Shown here: one piece after another, positions 22,729 through 36,200 of the stretch
Layout of the letters: every line of letters starts with the position of its first letter
Position numbering within the stretch: position 1 is the first letter of the stretch
Origin: Calycina herbarum
Lineage: Eukaryota; Ascomycota; Leotiomycetes; Helotiales; Pezizellaceae
NCBI GenBank assembly: GCA_001414485.1
Contig: LLEY01000041.1
Coordinates: forward strand, 372,001 to 436,000
DNA length: 64,000 nucleotides
Direction of reading: 5' to 3'
Position numbers and translations under genes: made by a program
The notes under the pieces: model-generated
Told to the model about the DNA's origin: nothing
Seen by the model: only the letters and a program-made list of their open reading frames with translations
Database searches by the model: none

Positions 22729-23701
22729 TTAGTGAATCCCTCGTCCTTGCTCAAGTTGACCATCATGAACGGCCACATTGCCCAAGCTCTCCTGTCCTTG
22801 GTGATCCTTTCCTTGATCTTGCGGTCCTTGGTCTGTTGGGCGAGCTCCCTGTTCTCGGTCTTCTAATGTTGGGCGAGCTCCGATTCCCAATAATTCGCGC
22901 AAGGGGTGAGTGACTCCGTTTTCGTCGACCTCGTATTTTCGGGTGTTCATAAGCTTTTCCTCGGACACTGTAGCGATTTTGAGGTTCAATTCCGAACTAT
23001 TGGACACGTCCTGGATGTACCCAAGTTGCTGGGGTTTCCATTTGGTTAACCACATAATGCAGACATGATAGAATAACAAAGTCGAGTATGTAAGCCAAGT
23101 AAACAAAATGACCCCCTCCAAATTGTATTTGTTTCTGAAGCAATAATCAACCAAGAGCAGGTTTGCTAAACAAAGAAGTCCAAATATGCCAGCGGAAAGC
23201 TCATTGATAGGGATGTCTGACCGAAAGCGTCTAAAGCGAATATAGTCCCAGGAATCGAGAATAGGTGTATAGCAGAGCAGAACCAAAGTCGTGACTGCGA
23301 GCACAATGCGGTGCCAGTCAATAGTACGCTCAGCAGGAGTCTTCTCGAGAAGTCCCGAGCACAAGTTGACATGAAAGGCGAGAACGAGTACATGGAGGAG
23401 GAGATGTAATTGTAATGTGTGTGGAACGATCTTCGCAGTCGAGGTGAATGCACTGAAGCAGGGTACCGCAAGAGCTACGACTGCGATAACCGAGGGGAGC
23501 ACTAATAAAAAATTAGCTGTTAGACATAAAGTAATAGGAAAGAAGAGGCTTACTTGTTATGATGAAGTTGATGACTTCGTCAAAGATGTTTGTGTCGTGT
23601 TGTCGGATGTTAATAGAAGGTGAGGTTGCGGAGAGTGTTGCGTTTGTATGGAGGATGGTTTGTAGACCGAGTCTCAAATAAGTCGAAAGATTAAGCGACA
23701 T
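22729..23701 (-). CDS. Multi-pass membrane protein of unknown function
   Basis: Two exons (23554-23701 and 22729-23501) join to 306 residues. Phase is kept, and the junction creates a methionine after NFIIT. Hydrophobic segments lie at about residues 45-65 (PSVIAVVALAVPCF), 75-95 (LQLHLLLHVLVLAF), 115-130 (IVLAVTTLVLLCY), 150-170 (AGIFGLLCLANLLLV) and 180-200 (GVILFTWLTYSTLLFY). The remaining 100 residues are polar and end in a Gln/Gly/Asp-rich tail, probably cytosolic. I do not recognise the family. The gene is convergent with med31 (230 bp apart) and is the last gene before the AT-rich block. Confidence 0.7.
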
Positions 23702-25298
23702 CTTGACAGACTCGAAGGAGCGTGCCCGTGGTTATTTTATGATTTCGGGTTGTTTGCAGTTTTAGGGTGGTGTTCGTTGTGTTGACCATTCAATGTTGGT
23801 TGATTGGTTAGAGTTCTTGTTAGGTTAGAGTTCTTGTTTGGTTCGAGCAAAGAATAAACTGCTTCTCTAATGCACGGACTCCCCCTCTCTGTCATGTGTT
23901 GAATGGTTTCATAGGTAGGCACTTATGTTACAAAATTCACGTCTTAATAAGAGAAGAAAACACAATAGTAAACAATAACAAAAGCTAACGAAGAACGCTT
24001 ATAAAGAACGCTCATAAAGAGCGAAAAGTATAAGGCTTCTATTTATTAATATACTCTTTAACTAATACTCTTAATGTAGCCGAGTAATCCGTTAACCCTC
24101 GAGTACGAAAGAGACTTCTACGGCCAGACGATTTTATGGTGTCACGTGATCGATAGAAAGGGGGGAGAAGTGAAAATAATCTCGCGTCTTATTTCTTGCT
24201 TGAGGCGGGAGTTTATTGGGATATCCTTTAGTATTATTCTGAGGTATTAAACGTTTATAATTACTCCAGGATATATAGATTCTGTAAACTAAAAAGGATT
24301 TGAAGGCTTTTGCAGCGACATCTCGTTTGGACGGGATATTACTTAAGATTCACCATACTATTTATGATTCACATTTTGACTAAGAACAGAGTATATATGA
24401 ATGGCGAATATTACGATGTAGTTTTGCTTGCCAGACATGAGTAAGGCGAAGACATGTTTTGAACGTTTTCATGAGAGTCATTTTGACTTGCAGGTTTGTT
24501 ATCCTTTTAATGATTCAATTATATACTACTAGGTAGTAACAGCAATACAGAGTTCATACTTAATCAGAGTGTGTCTGTTAACACGCAAGTAAATGTTGAC
24601 TTTGACTTATCTTACTCACATCACAGCATATGTTTGTTACGAGAGTGAGTAAGAATGAACGAGTTTTTACTCTAAGTTATTATTCATAAAGAGATGAAGT
24701 TCAACTATTTTAACTCTGTTCGCACCTACATTTCTAGTTCTCCTTGTATTCAGGGCACTTTTAATTTCTGAGTTATTCACTATTAAGTCTCTTTACGTGC
24801 TTATCTTACCAAGTCTCTTATTTACTTGTAACATGCTATCTACCCTCGCCTATAAGATGCCAACTTCTTCTGCTCTCCCATCAACCCACCGTTACACCGC
24901 CGTTACTTCAAGGCCTTCGTTATCTAATCCTCAAGTAGGCAAGAAACCCACGTCCTCAAAGCCACGACCTCTCCCTGTTAAAAGAATACCCCCGAAGATG
25001 GAGTGCCTAATTAACTCAATGAATCTAGTCACTGGAATGATTGGTAACGGAATAGAGGTTATAGCCAGCTACGGTTCTATCCCTATGCTACTAACCTCGA
25101 ATACAAGTCCTAGCCTATATCAGGTCTCTCTCTATTCTTCTCTATTTACACGAGGATTTACTATAGATAAATATAGGAACTTGGTAAAGTTCTAGAAAGA
25201 TATTAGTAATAAGATACTCGATATACTTCCTCTTACTATTTACTCTATATCTATTTACTTTATACTTCTTAGTTTTTCTATTAAAAAGATATATTCTA
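23702..25298. other. AT-rich left flank of the transposon nest
   Basis: Composition falls to AT-rich within about 300 bases of the membrane-protein gene. Short repeats such as cttataaagaacgctcataaagagc are seen near 24,000. A frame at 24797-25195 opens with GTG; its first ATG is near 24834. It encodes a Pro/Ser/Thr-rich then hydrophobic peptide that I do not recognise and do not trust as a gene. It may be decayed repeat sequence. Confidence 0.5.
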
Positions 25299-25811
25299 TA
25301 AGGGCCTGTTTAGCTTATATCAATTATCTAATTATCTCAATTATTCTTACTAAAAAAGTTAATTATTTATAACGAGATAATTACGATTATCGGATAATTA
25401 GAATTATCTAAATCGTTTAGCCTATACTTAGATAATAACGAGATAATAGGTCTAATTATCGGATATTTATACTTTTAAATATCCTTACTAAAAATTTAAA
25501 TTATCTAGCTATTAAGAAAAACACGATAATATATATTACTTTTTAACATCTCTTTTTAGTACTCTACTAATATACCTAGGCTTACGCTACTCTACCGTCG
25601 CCGGATCCGAATCCGTAACCTCTAAATAGGTGCTATTATTATAGTAATTAGAGCCTATTCTTATATGAATTACTATATAAGTAATTATATTAAAACTCCT
25701 TAGTATACTTCAAAGTTATAAGGCGAAGAGTAGATAAAAGAACTACTTAATAGGCATCCGAGTCGTATAAGAGATAGCCTCTATATTACTTAGGATGCCT
25801 TTCAAATTATA

Positions 25812-25816
25812 GAGGA
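25812..25816. repeat. Target-site duplication of element B (gagga), left
   Basis: It is identical to 50167-50171 and directly abuts the 5' LTR. Confidence 0.93.
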
Positions 25817-26145
25817 TGTTACGGACCTGGCCACCGCCGAGCACGTGACTCGCGTACGGCTGCTCGCCGGCGTCTGCAAAGCCTGCTATTCCTGACCTAG
25901 CCTAGAACTATTCCTACCTAGGCTAGGAACCATTTCTACAAACAGATCGACATTCCTATAACTTATCGATTCCTTGGCTATCTCTATATTATAGGACCTC
26001 TAGAAGTCTTCTCTTTCCTTCTCTTCTCTTCTATAGCTTTAGATCTTTAATTAAACCACCTCTTACTTCTCTAATTATCTACTACACCTATATATACTAT
26101 AGGTAAGGATAACTACTAGAGGGCTAGCAGATTAGGTTTATTATA
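25817..26145 (+). repeat. 5' LTR of element B
   Basis: It starts tgttacggacctgg and ends ggtttattata. It has the same 329-bp length as the 3' copy at 49838, which starts tattacagacctag. Confidence 0.92.
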
Positions 26146-27086
26146 TTATCTAAAGCTCTCTTCTTCTCTCTATTTACTACTGCTTCTAGGAAGGATTAGA
26201 ATATCTGTTACGATTCTAATACGATACCTACGGTCTATATAGACCGCCTATAGATACTACTAGCGCCTTATATAGCCCCGCGTACCCGCGCCTACCACCG
26301 CGTATAAGAGCCTAGAGCTCTTCTACCTATACTCTCTATCCTTATAACTAAGTCGTCTACAACGATGTCTGCCGACTAGTCTATAGACGCTTAACAGCTC
26401 GCTATAGCTCTGAAACAGGTCCGCCTACTGCGAGAACAACTAGACGACGTCCGTACCCCTCCGCGAGGGAATACCCTGTCTGAAACTAGACAACATAGGT
26501 CGTTTACAGTTAAGCTTAAGGATACTAAGCTCTTAATAGATAGCTCGTCTCTAACCTTCGACAACTAGAAGATCTAGATTAAGAACAAGTTCCTTATCAA
26601 CGCCTCTATGTTTAAGCTAGAGGAAGCAAAGATAGCTTACGTTTTTAACCGTATAGCTGATATTACTTAGAAGTATCTCACGCCCCGTTACTAGAAGAGA
26701 CCTAAGCCGTTTTAGTCTATAAAAGAAATGATCGCATATCTTATAGATATCCTAGAGAACCTGTTTAAAACATAGGACGCCTATATCGAATTCCGCCGGC
26801 TTATTATAAGAGATAACGAGACTTTCGTAACCTTCTATACTCGCTTCTTACACCTTATAAGCACTAGACGGATCCTAACAGATAACTTATAGCCCGACTT
26901 ATATAACAAGCTTATACTACCTCTACAACAGTCTATCTTACTATTCTTAGACGTCCTACTCTTAAGTACAGCCCTAGTAAACAAGTGTCGACTTGTTAAT
27001 AAGAACTTACGAAGACTTTAGCTCCGTAGAAGCAACTTATAAACCGCTCGTCTTATCCCCTAGCCTATAACTACTACTACTACCTC

Positions 27087-27091
27087 CCGCC
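27087..27091. repeat. Target-site duplication of element A (ccgcc), left
   Basis: It is identical to 32566-32570, directly flanking the two LTRs of element A. Confidence 0.93.
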
Positions 27092-27333
27092 TGTCAAGGG
27101 TTATACTCGTGGAATAAGTCTTGGAGTACTCCAGCGACGCATTCACGTGACCTCGCTTGGCAACGCATGGACGTAATAGAACCTTCGAGAGTACCCTTAG
27201 CAGAACCCTCTAGAATAAGTTAACTGAGTATATAAGTTAGCAAGGACTCTGGCTTGGAAAGGACAATCGAATCTTCTTATACATAGACAGCCTCTGTAGT
27301 TCAATTTATTAGCACTTGCTACAAGCCCTGACA
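27092..27333 (+). repeat. 5' LTR of element A
   Basis: 242 bp, tgtcaaggg...ctgaca. It contains a TATA-like agtatataagtt about 90 bases from the end, a likely promoter. Confidence 0.93.
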
Positions 27334-27352
27334 TTAGATTCGATTCTTAAAC

Positions 27353-27530
27353 CAACACTGGAACAACGGGCCTTTACAGCAACACTAGAACACATTGGGC
27401 CATTTTAGCAACACTAGAACATAACGGGCCTTTACGGCAATACTGGAACATATCGGGCCATTTTAGCAACACTAGAACTCAAGGGCCTTTACAGCAACAC
27501 TAGAACTTACGGGCCATTTCACGGCATTTA
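27353..27530. repeat. Leader minisatellite of element A (about 31-bp unit)
   Basis: Just inside the 5' LTR, a unit of about 31 bp recurs roughly six times with drift. It contains gggcctttacagcaacactagaac or its variant gggccattttagcaacactagaac. The two variants alternate, so the true period may be the 62-bp pair. It lies in the untranslated leader, upstream of gag. Confidence 0.85.
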
Positions 27531-27589
27531 CGGAACTTACGGACAATGGGAGAACTACAAGAAGGCGGTATGCCGAATCAGCTACCCGC

Positions 27590-30500
27590 CTAGTTCCTAT
27601 AGTATGTTTAAGAGCAGCGGAATCAGTCAACATCTGCCTAAGAGGACGATCGTCTACGGATTATAAACGAGTAAAAGAAAGATGAGGAAGCTTGCTTACA
27701 GATGATCTACAACGACAATAAACCTAGGAAATCTCTTCCTCCGCTACTAGAATTCTACGGAGACTCGGACAAGCTAGAAGCTTAGTTATAACAAGCATAA
27801 GCCAAAATCGAAGTCGACTACTATAGATGTACTAAATACGTTAAGTTTTAGGCACTTAACAGATCCTTACAGGGCAAGGCGCTCTATAGAATAGAAGTAT
27901 AGGTACGGGAACAGGGCAAGCTAGAGCTAGCTAATAGTAGTGATTTCTTAGGTCGAGTAGAGTTTATGTTTAGAGACCCGTAGGCTAAGGAAAGAGCGTA
28001 ACGAAAGCTAGAATCCTTCTACTAGGGCTCAAGACCATTCCTAGAGGTCTTTATAGAATAGCAAGCCCTGCTTATAGAGTCTAGAGGAGGATCTTAGCTA
28101 GATAATATAAAAAAGGTGTCTCTTAACCGAATCCTTAGCAACGAGTTAGTTAAGGCGATGATCACAGTTCCTTCTTAACCTAACTTCGAGTCTTACTACT
28201 CTATTATTAAAGAAACAGACAACCGCTTAAGGGCTTATAAAGCTCGAACATTAAGATCCAGGGCCTAGACTCTCCTAGAAACACCACAGACCTCTTAGAA
28301 ACGCTCGACGGATACTACACAGCAGGTAACGAGCGGTAATATCGCTAACAGACCGAAAGTCACCCGTAAAGCATCCGTAGAGGGCATAGATTAGGAACCA
28401 GCACCTGCTAAAGTCTTAACAACTAGCACTAAGCGTGCTAAATAAGTGTCCTAGGAAGAACGAAGCAACCGTGCTCGTACTAGTCGCTGTCTTCGCTATA
28501 GAGCTACTAGTCATTTTATTCAAGAATGTCTGTACAGACCACTAAGGCGACCTATAACAGCGGATTCGGTCCATAAACAGAAGGCAGAGGTTAAGGAAGT
28601 AGCGCCAGAATTAGAAGAAGAAGATAGTAATGTCTCCTCGGATTCGGAAAACTAGTAGCTCCTGTTAGAAAGCGTAGGCAGGGGCGACGAAGGGAGTTGT
28701 TAGTAATAGACACTTAGAGACATTTTAAGTAGGAATATATAGACGAAAAACCTCTTCTTATATCGGCTTTAGTAAATAGGGTAGCTACTTCATAAGCCTT
28801 AGTAGATTCAAGGTGTTTAGTCTATAGAATTGTTTTAGACCGTTTTATCCGTCGCTATTAGCTCTCTTATGTATAAATCATACTAAGGTATTTACAGTTA
28901 GTAGAAGGAGTATTAGAGGATGCTATATCCTAAGCAGTATCTTTTAGCATAGATATTAGAGGCCACCAGCAGAAACGGGTTTATACTTACGTAGTCCCTA
29001 AGATCGAGAGCTATAAAATGATTCTAGGAAAATCTTAGTTAAGGAGAGAGCGAGCTTTACTTAACGCTACTAAGGGATGCTTGCTCTTCTAAGACTCTAG
29101 GTTAGAAGTTTATAGCAAGCTAGAAAGGTCTTACTCCTATAAGCAAGTAAGCGCGGCCGTCTTCCACTTTCTTATAGATCGAAAACGGAAGCTACAGGTC
29201 TTTATAGCAAGCCTTATAGATATTACAAAAGCCTTAGCAGAAAAGAAGTATATAGACCTACGAACGAAGCTACCTAGCTAGATTAGCCTAGAATTCTATC
29301 TAGCATTCGATAAGAAGGAAGCAAACAAGTTACTAGTATATCGTAAAGGAATTGATTACAGTATCGAGCTCTTACAGACCGAAAACGGATTAGAAGAAAC
29401 AGTCCTCTAGGGGCTACTCTATAACATATTATAAGACGAGCTGTTAGTACTCCGTAAAACCCTAACAGAGTTACTAGACAAGGAATTCATTTAAGTAAGC
29501 AACTCTCTAGCAGCTACGCTAGTACTTTTCGTACAGAAGCTAGGAGGGGGTCTACGGTTCTGTTACAACTACCGAGTACTAAATAAGTTAACCTATAAGG
29601 ACCGCTACCCTTTGCCTTTAATCTAAGAGACACTTAACCAGATTAGGAAAGCTAAGTAGTTTATAAAAATAGATGTTATTACTGCCTTTTATAAGATATA
29701 GATCAAGGAGGGAGACGAGTAGAAAACGGCTTTCTAGACACGCTTTAGGCTTTTTAAATAGCTTGTTACCCCTTTTAGGCTTGCAAATACTCCTAGCACT
29801 TTCTAGCGGTATATTAATTATACGCTTCAAGAGTTCTTAGACGACTTTGTCTCAGCATATATCGACGATGTCTTAGTCTTTATAGACAGCACCTGTAACC
29901 AGCACCGCGAGCATGTCTATAAAGTAATATAAAGGCTTCAAGATGCTAGGCTATAGCTTAATATTAATAAGTGCGAATTTGAAGTATAGTCTACAAAGTA
30001 CCTTAGGTTTATTATAGAAGTAGGGAAAGGTTTACAGATAGACCTAGCTAAAATATAGGCTATTATAGATTAGAAAGCACCAATAATAGCAAAAGGCATC
30101 CTTAGCTTCCTAGGATTTGTGAATTTCTATCGACGGTTTATTAAGGACTTTTCACAGATTATAGCTCCTCTTTATAGACTTGTTAAAAAGGATATATCCT
30201 TCTAATAGACAGACGAAGCGAATAGAGCCTTTGAACAGTTAAAGCAGGCCTTTACAGAGGCCCTAGTACTGGCTCAGTTTAACCCAGATCATAAGACGGT
30301 CCTAGAGACAGACTCCTCTAGATATTGCTTAGGAGACGTGCTCTCTTAAGTAAAGAATAGCGTCTTACGGCCTATAGCCTTCTTCTTAAAGAAACACGCA
30401 CCTACTGAATACAATTACTTAATATATAACAAAGAGTTGTTAGCTATTATTCAGTGCCTTAAGAAATAGGAAGCAGAGTTAAAAAGTATTAGGCAGTTTA

Positions 30501-32320
30501 TAGTACTTACAGATCATAAGAATCTTAAGTACTTTATAACAGTCTATAAACTATCTAAAAGATAAATACAGTAGTAGTTAATACTTAGTAAGTTTAACCT
30601 AATTATCTAATACCGCCTAAGCAAAGAGAGAGGACTGCCAGATATACTAATAAGGAGGGACCAGGACCTCCTAGAGGAGGGAGATAAACGCCTTAATTAT
30701 AAGATAGTACAACTGATTCTAGATAGAATGATTCAAGGAAATACTATATAGCTAGCACCAGTGTTAGTAAACAGGAGGAATCAAGTAAGCGACGTAGCAA
30801 CGCAGCAAGCGTTTATAGACCAACTACGGAACCTCTGAGAAGAGGGAAAGGTATAGGACAAGGACTTTAGGCGTCTTATAGACACTGTCTACTAAGGAGA
30901 TAGGGTGTTTCTAGCAGACCTCGCTTCTCTAGTTAAAGTCTCCGTCTCTAACTGCTTAGTTAATAAGAACGGTGATTTACGGTTTAGGGGCAGACTATAG
31001 GTCCCCGACTATAAGCCGCTATAGACCGCAATTATACAGGAACTCTATGATTCTACACTTATAGGCCATCCTAGCAAGAACGGGACAATTATAATAGTCT
31101 TAAGGGAGTTCTTCTAGCCAAACCTACAGACTATAGTTAAGCAGTTTATCCGTAACTATAGAGTTTACAGACGTACTAAGGTCTAGAGGGACCGTAAATA
31201 AGGCCTGCTTCGTCCGTTACCAATTCCTAAGCAGCAATAGCAGGAGATCTCTGTCGACTTTATTAGACCACTACCTATAAGTAAAGGCTCTAATATAATA
31301 GCAGTGTTTACGGACCGTTTAAGCAAAGGGGTGCTCCTTACGGCTTATAACTCGACTATATTATCAGAGGAATTTGCTCGCTTATTCATTACTACACACT
31401 ACAGCTTACATAGACTACCAAGAGCAATAGTATCTGATAGGGGCCCGTAATTCATTAGACAAGTATAGAAGACGCTTTATAACTTCTTACGGATTAAACG
31501 ACGGATCTCTATAGCCTTCTATCCACAAACTAACGGGTCAACGGAACGAGCAAATACTAAAGTCGAGACGCTTCTACAGCAGTAGATTAATATAGCTTAG
31601 GACGACTAGGCCGACTAGCTGCCAGTAGTACAGCTAGCTTTTAACAGACGGGATTCAACATCAACGGGTGTAAGCCTCTTCCAACTTAGCTACAGCTATC
31701 CGTTATAGACTATCGACCCCTTAACAGACGTCGTAGCACCTATAAACATAAAAACACCAATTCAAAAGGGCGAAGCAATAGTAGCAAAGATTAAGGCTAT
31801 TATAGAATAGGCATAATCATCAATAGCAAGGGTACAACAAGACTAGGAGGCTTAAGCAAATCGTTTATAGAAAACCGCTCCTGTATATAAGGTTAGAGAC
31901 AAGGTTTACTTAAGCTTACGGAATATATAGATAGACAGGGCTAGTAAGAAACTAGACGCTCGATCCGCCAAGTTCACAGTTATCGAGGTTATTAGCCCGT
32001 CTATATACAGGCTAGACACCCCGCCTAGTATCTACAATGTCTTTAATATAGACTTATTAAGGCTAGCAGCTACAGACCCGCTGCCTAGTTAAATTACAAA
32101 CGATGATCAACCACCTATAATATTAGTAGACGATACTACAGAATAGCAAGTTAAAAGAATACTAGGTCAACGGCAAAAGAAGCTCCTAGAGAAAGGCTCT
32201 TATACTCGACTCGAGTACAAGGTTAAATAGACAGGATACGCAAACCTAACATAGGAACCTGCTACTAAGTTAGAGGACACAGTAGCCCTAGACACCTACC
32301 TTCAAGAGCAGGAAGGGGGG
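27590..32320 (+). pseudogene. Element A gag-pol relic with chromodomain
   Basis: The gag part is readable from LEFYGDSDKLEA at about 27750 to a mutated zinc knuckle (CLRYRATSHFIQEC) near 28490. Reverse transcriptase lies at about 29490-30200, with [21 protein letters not shown] and an active site still reading YIDDVLVF. RNase H is at about 30270-30570. Integrase follows (VDFIRPLPISKGSNIIAVFTD, then FYPQTNGSTERAN). A C-terminal chromodomain at about 32,120-32,310 contains LEYKVK*TGYANLT*EPATK, where the stops replace Trp. Most stops are TAG at expected Gln or Trp positions. Confidence 0.9.
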
Positions 32321-32323
32321 TAA

Positions 32324-32565
32324 TGTCAAGGGTTATACCCGTGGAATAAGTCTTGGAGTACTCCAGCGACGCATTCACGTGACCTCGCTTAGCAACGCAT
32401 GGACGTAACAGAACCTTCGAGAGTACCCTTAACAGAACCCTCTAGAATGAGTTAACTAAGTATATAAGTTGGCAAGGACTCTGGCTTAGAAAGGACAATC
32501 GAATCTTCTTATACATAGACAGCCTCTGTAGTTCAATTCATTAGCACTTGCTACAAGCTCTGACA
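32324..32565 (+). repeat. 3' LTR of element A
   Basis: 242 bp, the same ends as the 5' copy; ten differences from it, all transitions. TSD ccgcc follows. Confidence 0.93.
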
Positions 32566-32570
32566 CCGCC
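32566..32570. repeat. Target-site duplication of element A (ccgcc), right
   Basis: It pairs with 27087-27091; element B coding sequence resumes immediately after. Confidence 0.93.
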
Positions 32571-32699
32571 TAGCTAGAACTTTCACTACTACTTAAACTA
32601 TGTTCCGTATAACCTCCTCTGCCCCGGCCCTCCGCTTTTACAGACTATTATATAAACTAACGCCTGCTTATAAGAAACCAGACGACGCCTGCTTCAAGT

Positions 32700-32704
32700 G
32701 TAAG
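32700..32704. repeat. Target-site duplication of element C (gtaag), left
   Basis: It is identical to 45652-45656 and interrupts the zinc knuckle codons of element B. Confidence 0.93.
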
Positions 32705-32936
32705 TGTTACGGCGCTGGTCCGTAACACGTGATTCTTAGTCCTACACGTGACCGTCAGAGCCGCAACGCTTAGACGGATTTATGACGAGATTAAAGGCTC
32801 TTTACAGTTAGCAGGAATACCCCTTTTTCGTAGGGTATATATTCCGCATTCCCTCGTTCTTAGAACTGTAGCTTTAAATTCTCGAATATACACACATATA
32901 CTCTTGTGCCTTTGCCTTCAGATATAGATCGTGACA
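32705..32936 (+). repeat. 5' LTR of element C
   Basis: 232 bp; contains a gggtatatattcc TATA-like box roughly 100 bases before the end. Confidence 0.92.
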
Positions 32937-33046
32937 TTATTTAAAGCTCAAACAACCCAACTCCCTACAAAGGACTATAATATCGACCGGATTCTACGCT
33001 CGTAACAGCTAGAAGATCTTACACTTGTAACAGTGTAACTACGACC

Positions 33047-33215
33047 ATCCCTCGAGCATCTCTACGTCCGTAACAACTCATCTCCTCGATAAGCACGCCC
33101 GTAACAGCCTGCCCCTTCTGCCCGTAACGGCATCCTCTTCCTATAAACAGATCCCTCGAGCATCTCTGCGTCTGTAACGACTCACCTCCTCGAAAGACAC
33201 GCCCGTAACAGCCTG
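33047..33215. repeat. Leader direct repeat of element C (65-bp unit twice)
   Basis: Two 65-bp copies (33047-33111 and 33151-33215) begin atccctcgagcatctct and end gcccgtaacagcctg. A 39-bp spacer also contains cccgtaac motifs. It sits in the leader between the LTR and gag, the same location as the minisatellite of element A. Confidence 0.9.
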
Positions 33216-36200
33216 TATAACATTTTTTCAACCTCTCCCTACCTTCTCCTCCTTTCTTTCCGACAATACAATGGCCGACACTCGAAGTGGTCGTGGTGGA
33301 AAAGGGAAGACACCTACTGGCTCGTCTCGAACCGAGCCTCAACAACCGGATAACACCCCTAGAGTCGCCCCTCCCTCGCCTGCCTCCCCTGCGATAAGCG
33401 AGCCTCCTACAGACGAAAACGTTCGTTTACAGGCTGAAATCCTCTCTTTACGTGCGCAACTCTACCAAACCCCGTTGCCCGTAAACCATCCTGACAACCC
33501 TCTCCCGAGCCGCGAGTATACGCAAGCCCTCCGAGAGGCTACTAACGACTCCTCCTGTTCCCGATTTGGTTCTGACAATTCTGCTCGCAAGTTCTAAGAT
33601 AGCGAGAAACTCAAGGACGGCATCTCCCCCTTATATAAGGCCTGGCGGATTATCCTAGCTAGTAAAATAAGAAAGAACCTCTTCGAGGACGAATAAGACA
33701 AACTTACCTTCGTCTTTATAGCTACTTCCGGCGTAGTATAAGAGTATCTAGAACCATAGATAGATTTCGGTTCCCCTACCTTATTTATAGACGTTATAGA
33801 TATGCTTACATATCTAGATACCTTGTTCGTAGACAGTAACGAAGCCGTAGAGGCCTGTAAGGTCTTCCGTAAACTCTTAATATAAGAGGACGAGACTTTT
33901 GCTATGTTTAAAGCAACCTTCTTAAGCTTTACAACTAAGGCTTATATCCTATCAAGTGAGTGGTCTGAAGATTTGTACTAGAAGCTTACGCCAGCTCTCT
34001 AAGTAAGCATCTCGCCAGTCCGAATCACCCTAGCAACCTTTAACTAGTTATGTAACCGCTGTCACTCTGTCTATTAAGACGGGGTAACTATTAAGGAACG
34101 CCTCACAGCTCGCTATAACCGCCGCCCACCTATAAGAGGTTTCCCTGCCGGCTACGGATCAACTTACTAACTTCCGGCTCTATATGCTGCTATTGGTTAT
34201 CCGCCAACCCAAAGCCCGGTCCGTTACTCCCTAGTTATAGACTGTAAGACTCCTTTGCCTACTTATAAGAGTACGACTCCTGTCTAGGATATAGTAGACG
34301 TTATCTATTATAATTACAATGAACCTAGGCACTACGCTAGTAAATGCCCTCTTCCTCGAAAACCCTCTACAGCTATTAAGCTATTAGAAGACGCTGAAAA
34401 CTCGCTTACGGACTCCTACGGACTACAAGCGTCTAGAGAAGAATCGGCTGACGAGGAACTCGTCTATAAAGACTTAGGAAAAGAATAGCTCTAAAGCAAG
34501 TCTCCTCTTTAGAGTAAAACAAACTTAGATCTTAACCTCTTAATCTAAGTCGTATAATAGACGGAAAGGCTTTTACAACTGTATATACTTTAATTAAGAA
34601 TAGATATGCTTTTAATACTACTGGACTTATTAATACTAGAGCGAATAGATAGCTATTTATTAACACGGCTTTAGCCGACTAGTTAAGTTAATATTATAGA
34701 CAGGCTACGGAAAAGCTGTTATACGTAATATTAATTATAGGGTTTAATAGATATAAAGGACTAGCGATTACTCGCGTTATTCGCTTAACACTAAGTATCG
34801 ATAGACGACAGTTTACTAATACGCCCTTCCTAATTACTGATATCGGCGGACACGATATTATTATCAGCTGTTAATAGCTTGCGGACGTAAACGTAAAGTT
34901 AGTAGTCCGTAGCTATAAGATTAAGTGGCTAGAATCCCTCCCCCTAGTTCGTCGATTCGATTACTTAGTACCTATTACTAGGGAATCGATAACCATCTCC
35001 CTACTAGACCTCTAGGCTTAGGAGGATATAGAGAACCGCGACCTCCGCTGGAATGCTATAGAGGAACCTATATTAATCTATTCGATACTACCTCGAAGCT
35101 AGCGCCAAACCCCGCTACTAGTTACTCTCGAGGAAATTCTAGATAAAAGCTTTTAGTAAGATCTCGTCTCTACCTAGAATAGAATATAGGTCCTTATTCC
35201 TAACCGCTAACAACGTCGTCGATCCTCCTTAGGAAAACGTTTAGTTATAGACTATAAAGCGGCTGTAAGCTCGCTTATAGACATCTGTAAACCTACGGAA
35301 GACTTCGCTATTAATATCTATTATATTAGAGCTGCTGCTTTTAAACTTAACTTTTAAAAGCGCGATAACGAAGTCTTCTCCACTAGCTTATAAGAGATCG
35401 ACTATGCTCTTATAGACAGGTTACGTATAGAGCTCTCTTTAGTAGATTACGCTTTAGATAAACAACTAGTAGAATAGAACGTTTACTAGGAATACACAGA
35501 CTTTAAGGATGTCTTTTCAAAGAGAGCTTTAGACGAACTTCCCCTACTATAAAACCAAGTCGACTACTGGATCGAACTTATAGGTCCGAATACCCTATTA
35601 TATAGCCTGTTATATAGGATAACGACTGAGGAACTTCTAGCTATAAAGCAGTATATCCTCGATAACCTTGATAAAGGGTTTATTGTTCCTAGTTACGCCT
35701 CTTTCGCCTCTCTAGTACTGTTTATAAAGAAGCCTAACGGAAGCTTATAGCTCTGTATCGACTACTGGAAACTTAATAACCTTACTTATAAGGACCAGCA
35801 CCCTCTTCCGCTAATCGACGAAACTCTTATACGAATCACTAGTGCTAAAATCCTTATAAAGCTCGACATTCGTTAAGCTTTCAACTGTATATGTATAGAA
35901 CTAGAGTTAGAAGAACTTATAACCTTTTAGACCCGTTATAGCACGTTTAAATACAAGGTATTACCTTTCGGCTTAACTAACAGTCTTGCTACGTACTAGA
36001 GGTATATAAATAGCGTTCTTATGGAATATCTCGATGACTTTTATACGGCTTATCTTAACAACATTCTTATATACTCTGATAATAAGCTCGAACACGTTGA
36101 ACACGTCTGTAAGGTCTTAGAACGGCTCTGTAAAGCTAGGCTATAAGTGGATATTAAGAAGACAGAGTTCTACGTTACTTATACGAAGTACCTTGGTTTT

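Larger units (their letters stand above)
27092..32565 (+). mobile_element. Ty3/Gypsy chromodomain LTR retrotransposon A, inserted in B
   Basis: It is a full-length element of 5,474 bp with 242-bp LTRs (27092-27333 and 32324-32565), both beginning tgtcaaggg and ending ctgaca. TSD ccgcc flanks it and a polypurine tract (ggaaggggggtaa) precedes the 3' LTR. The LTR pair differs at ten positions, all transitions. It sits in the gag of element B, so it is younger than B. A leader tandem repeat follows the 5' LTR. Confidence 0.95.

Noticed and set aside
24797..25195. 132-codon frame left of the nest
   Set aside because: It opens with GTG, is unrecognised, and lies in AT-rich RIP-like sequence; kept only as a note in the flank entry.
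32995..33215. CRISPR-like array because of spaced repeats
   Set aside because: There are only two 65-bp units, in a retrotransposon leader of a eukaryote.
33271..33597. Stand-alone 108-residue gene
   Set aside because: It is the undamaged start of the element C gag; the same frame continues past the first TAG into recognisable gag sequence.
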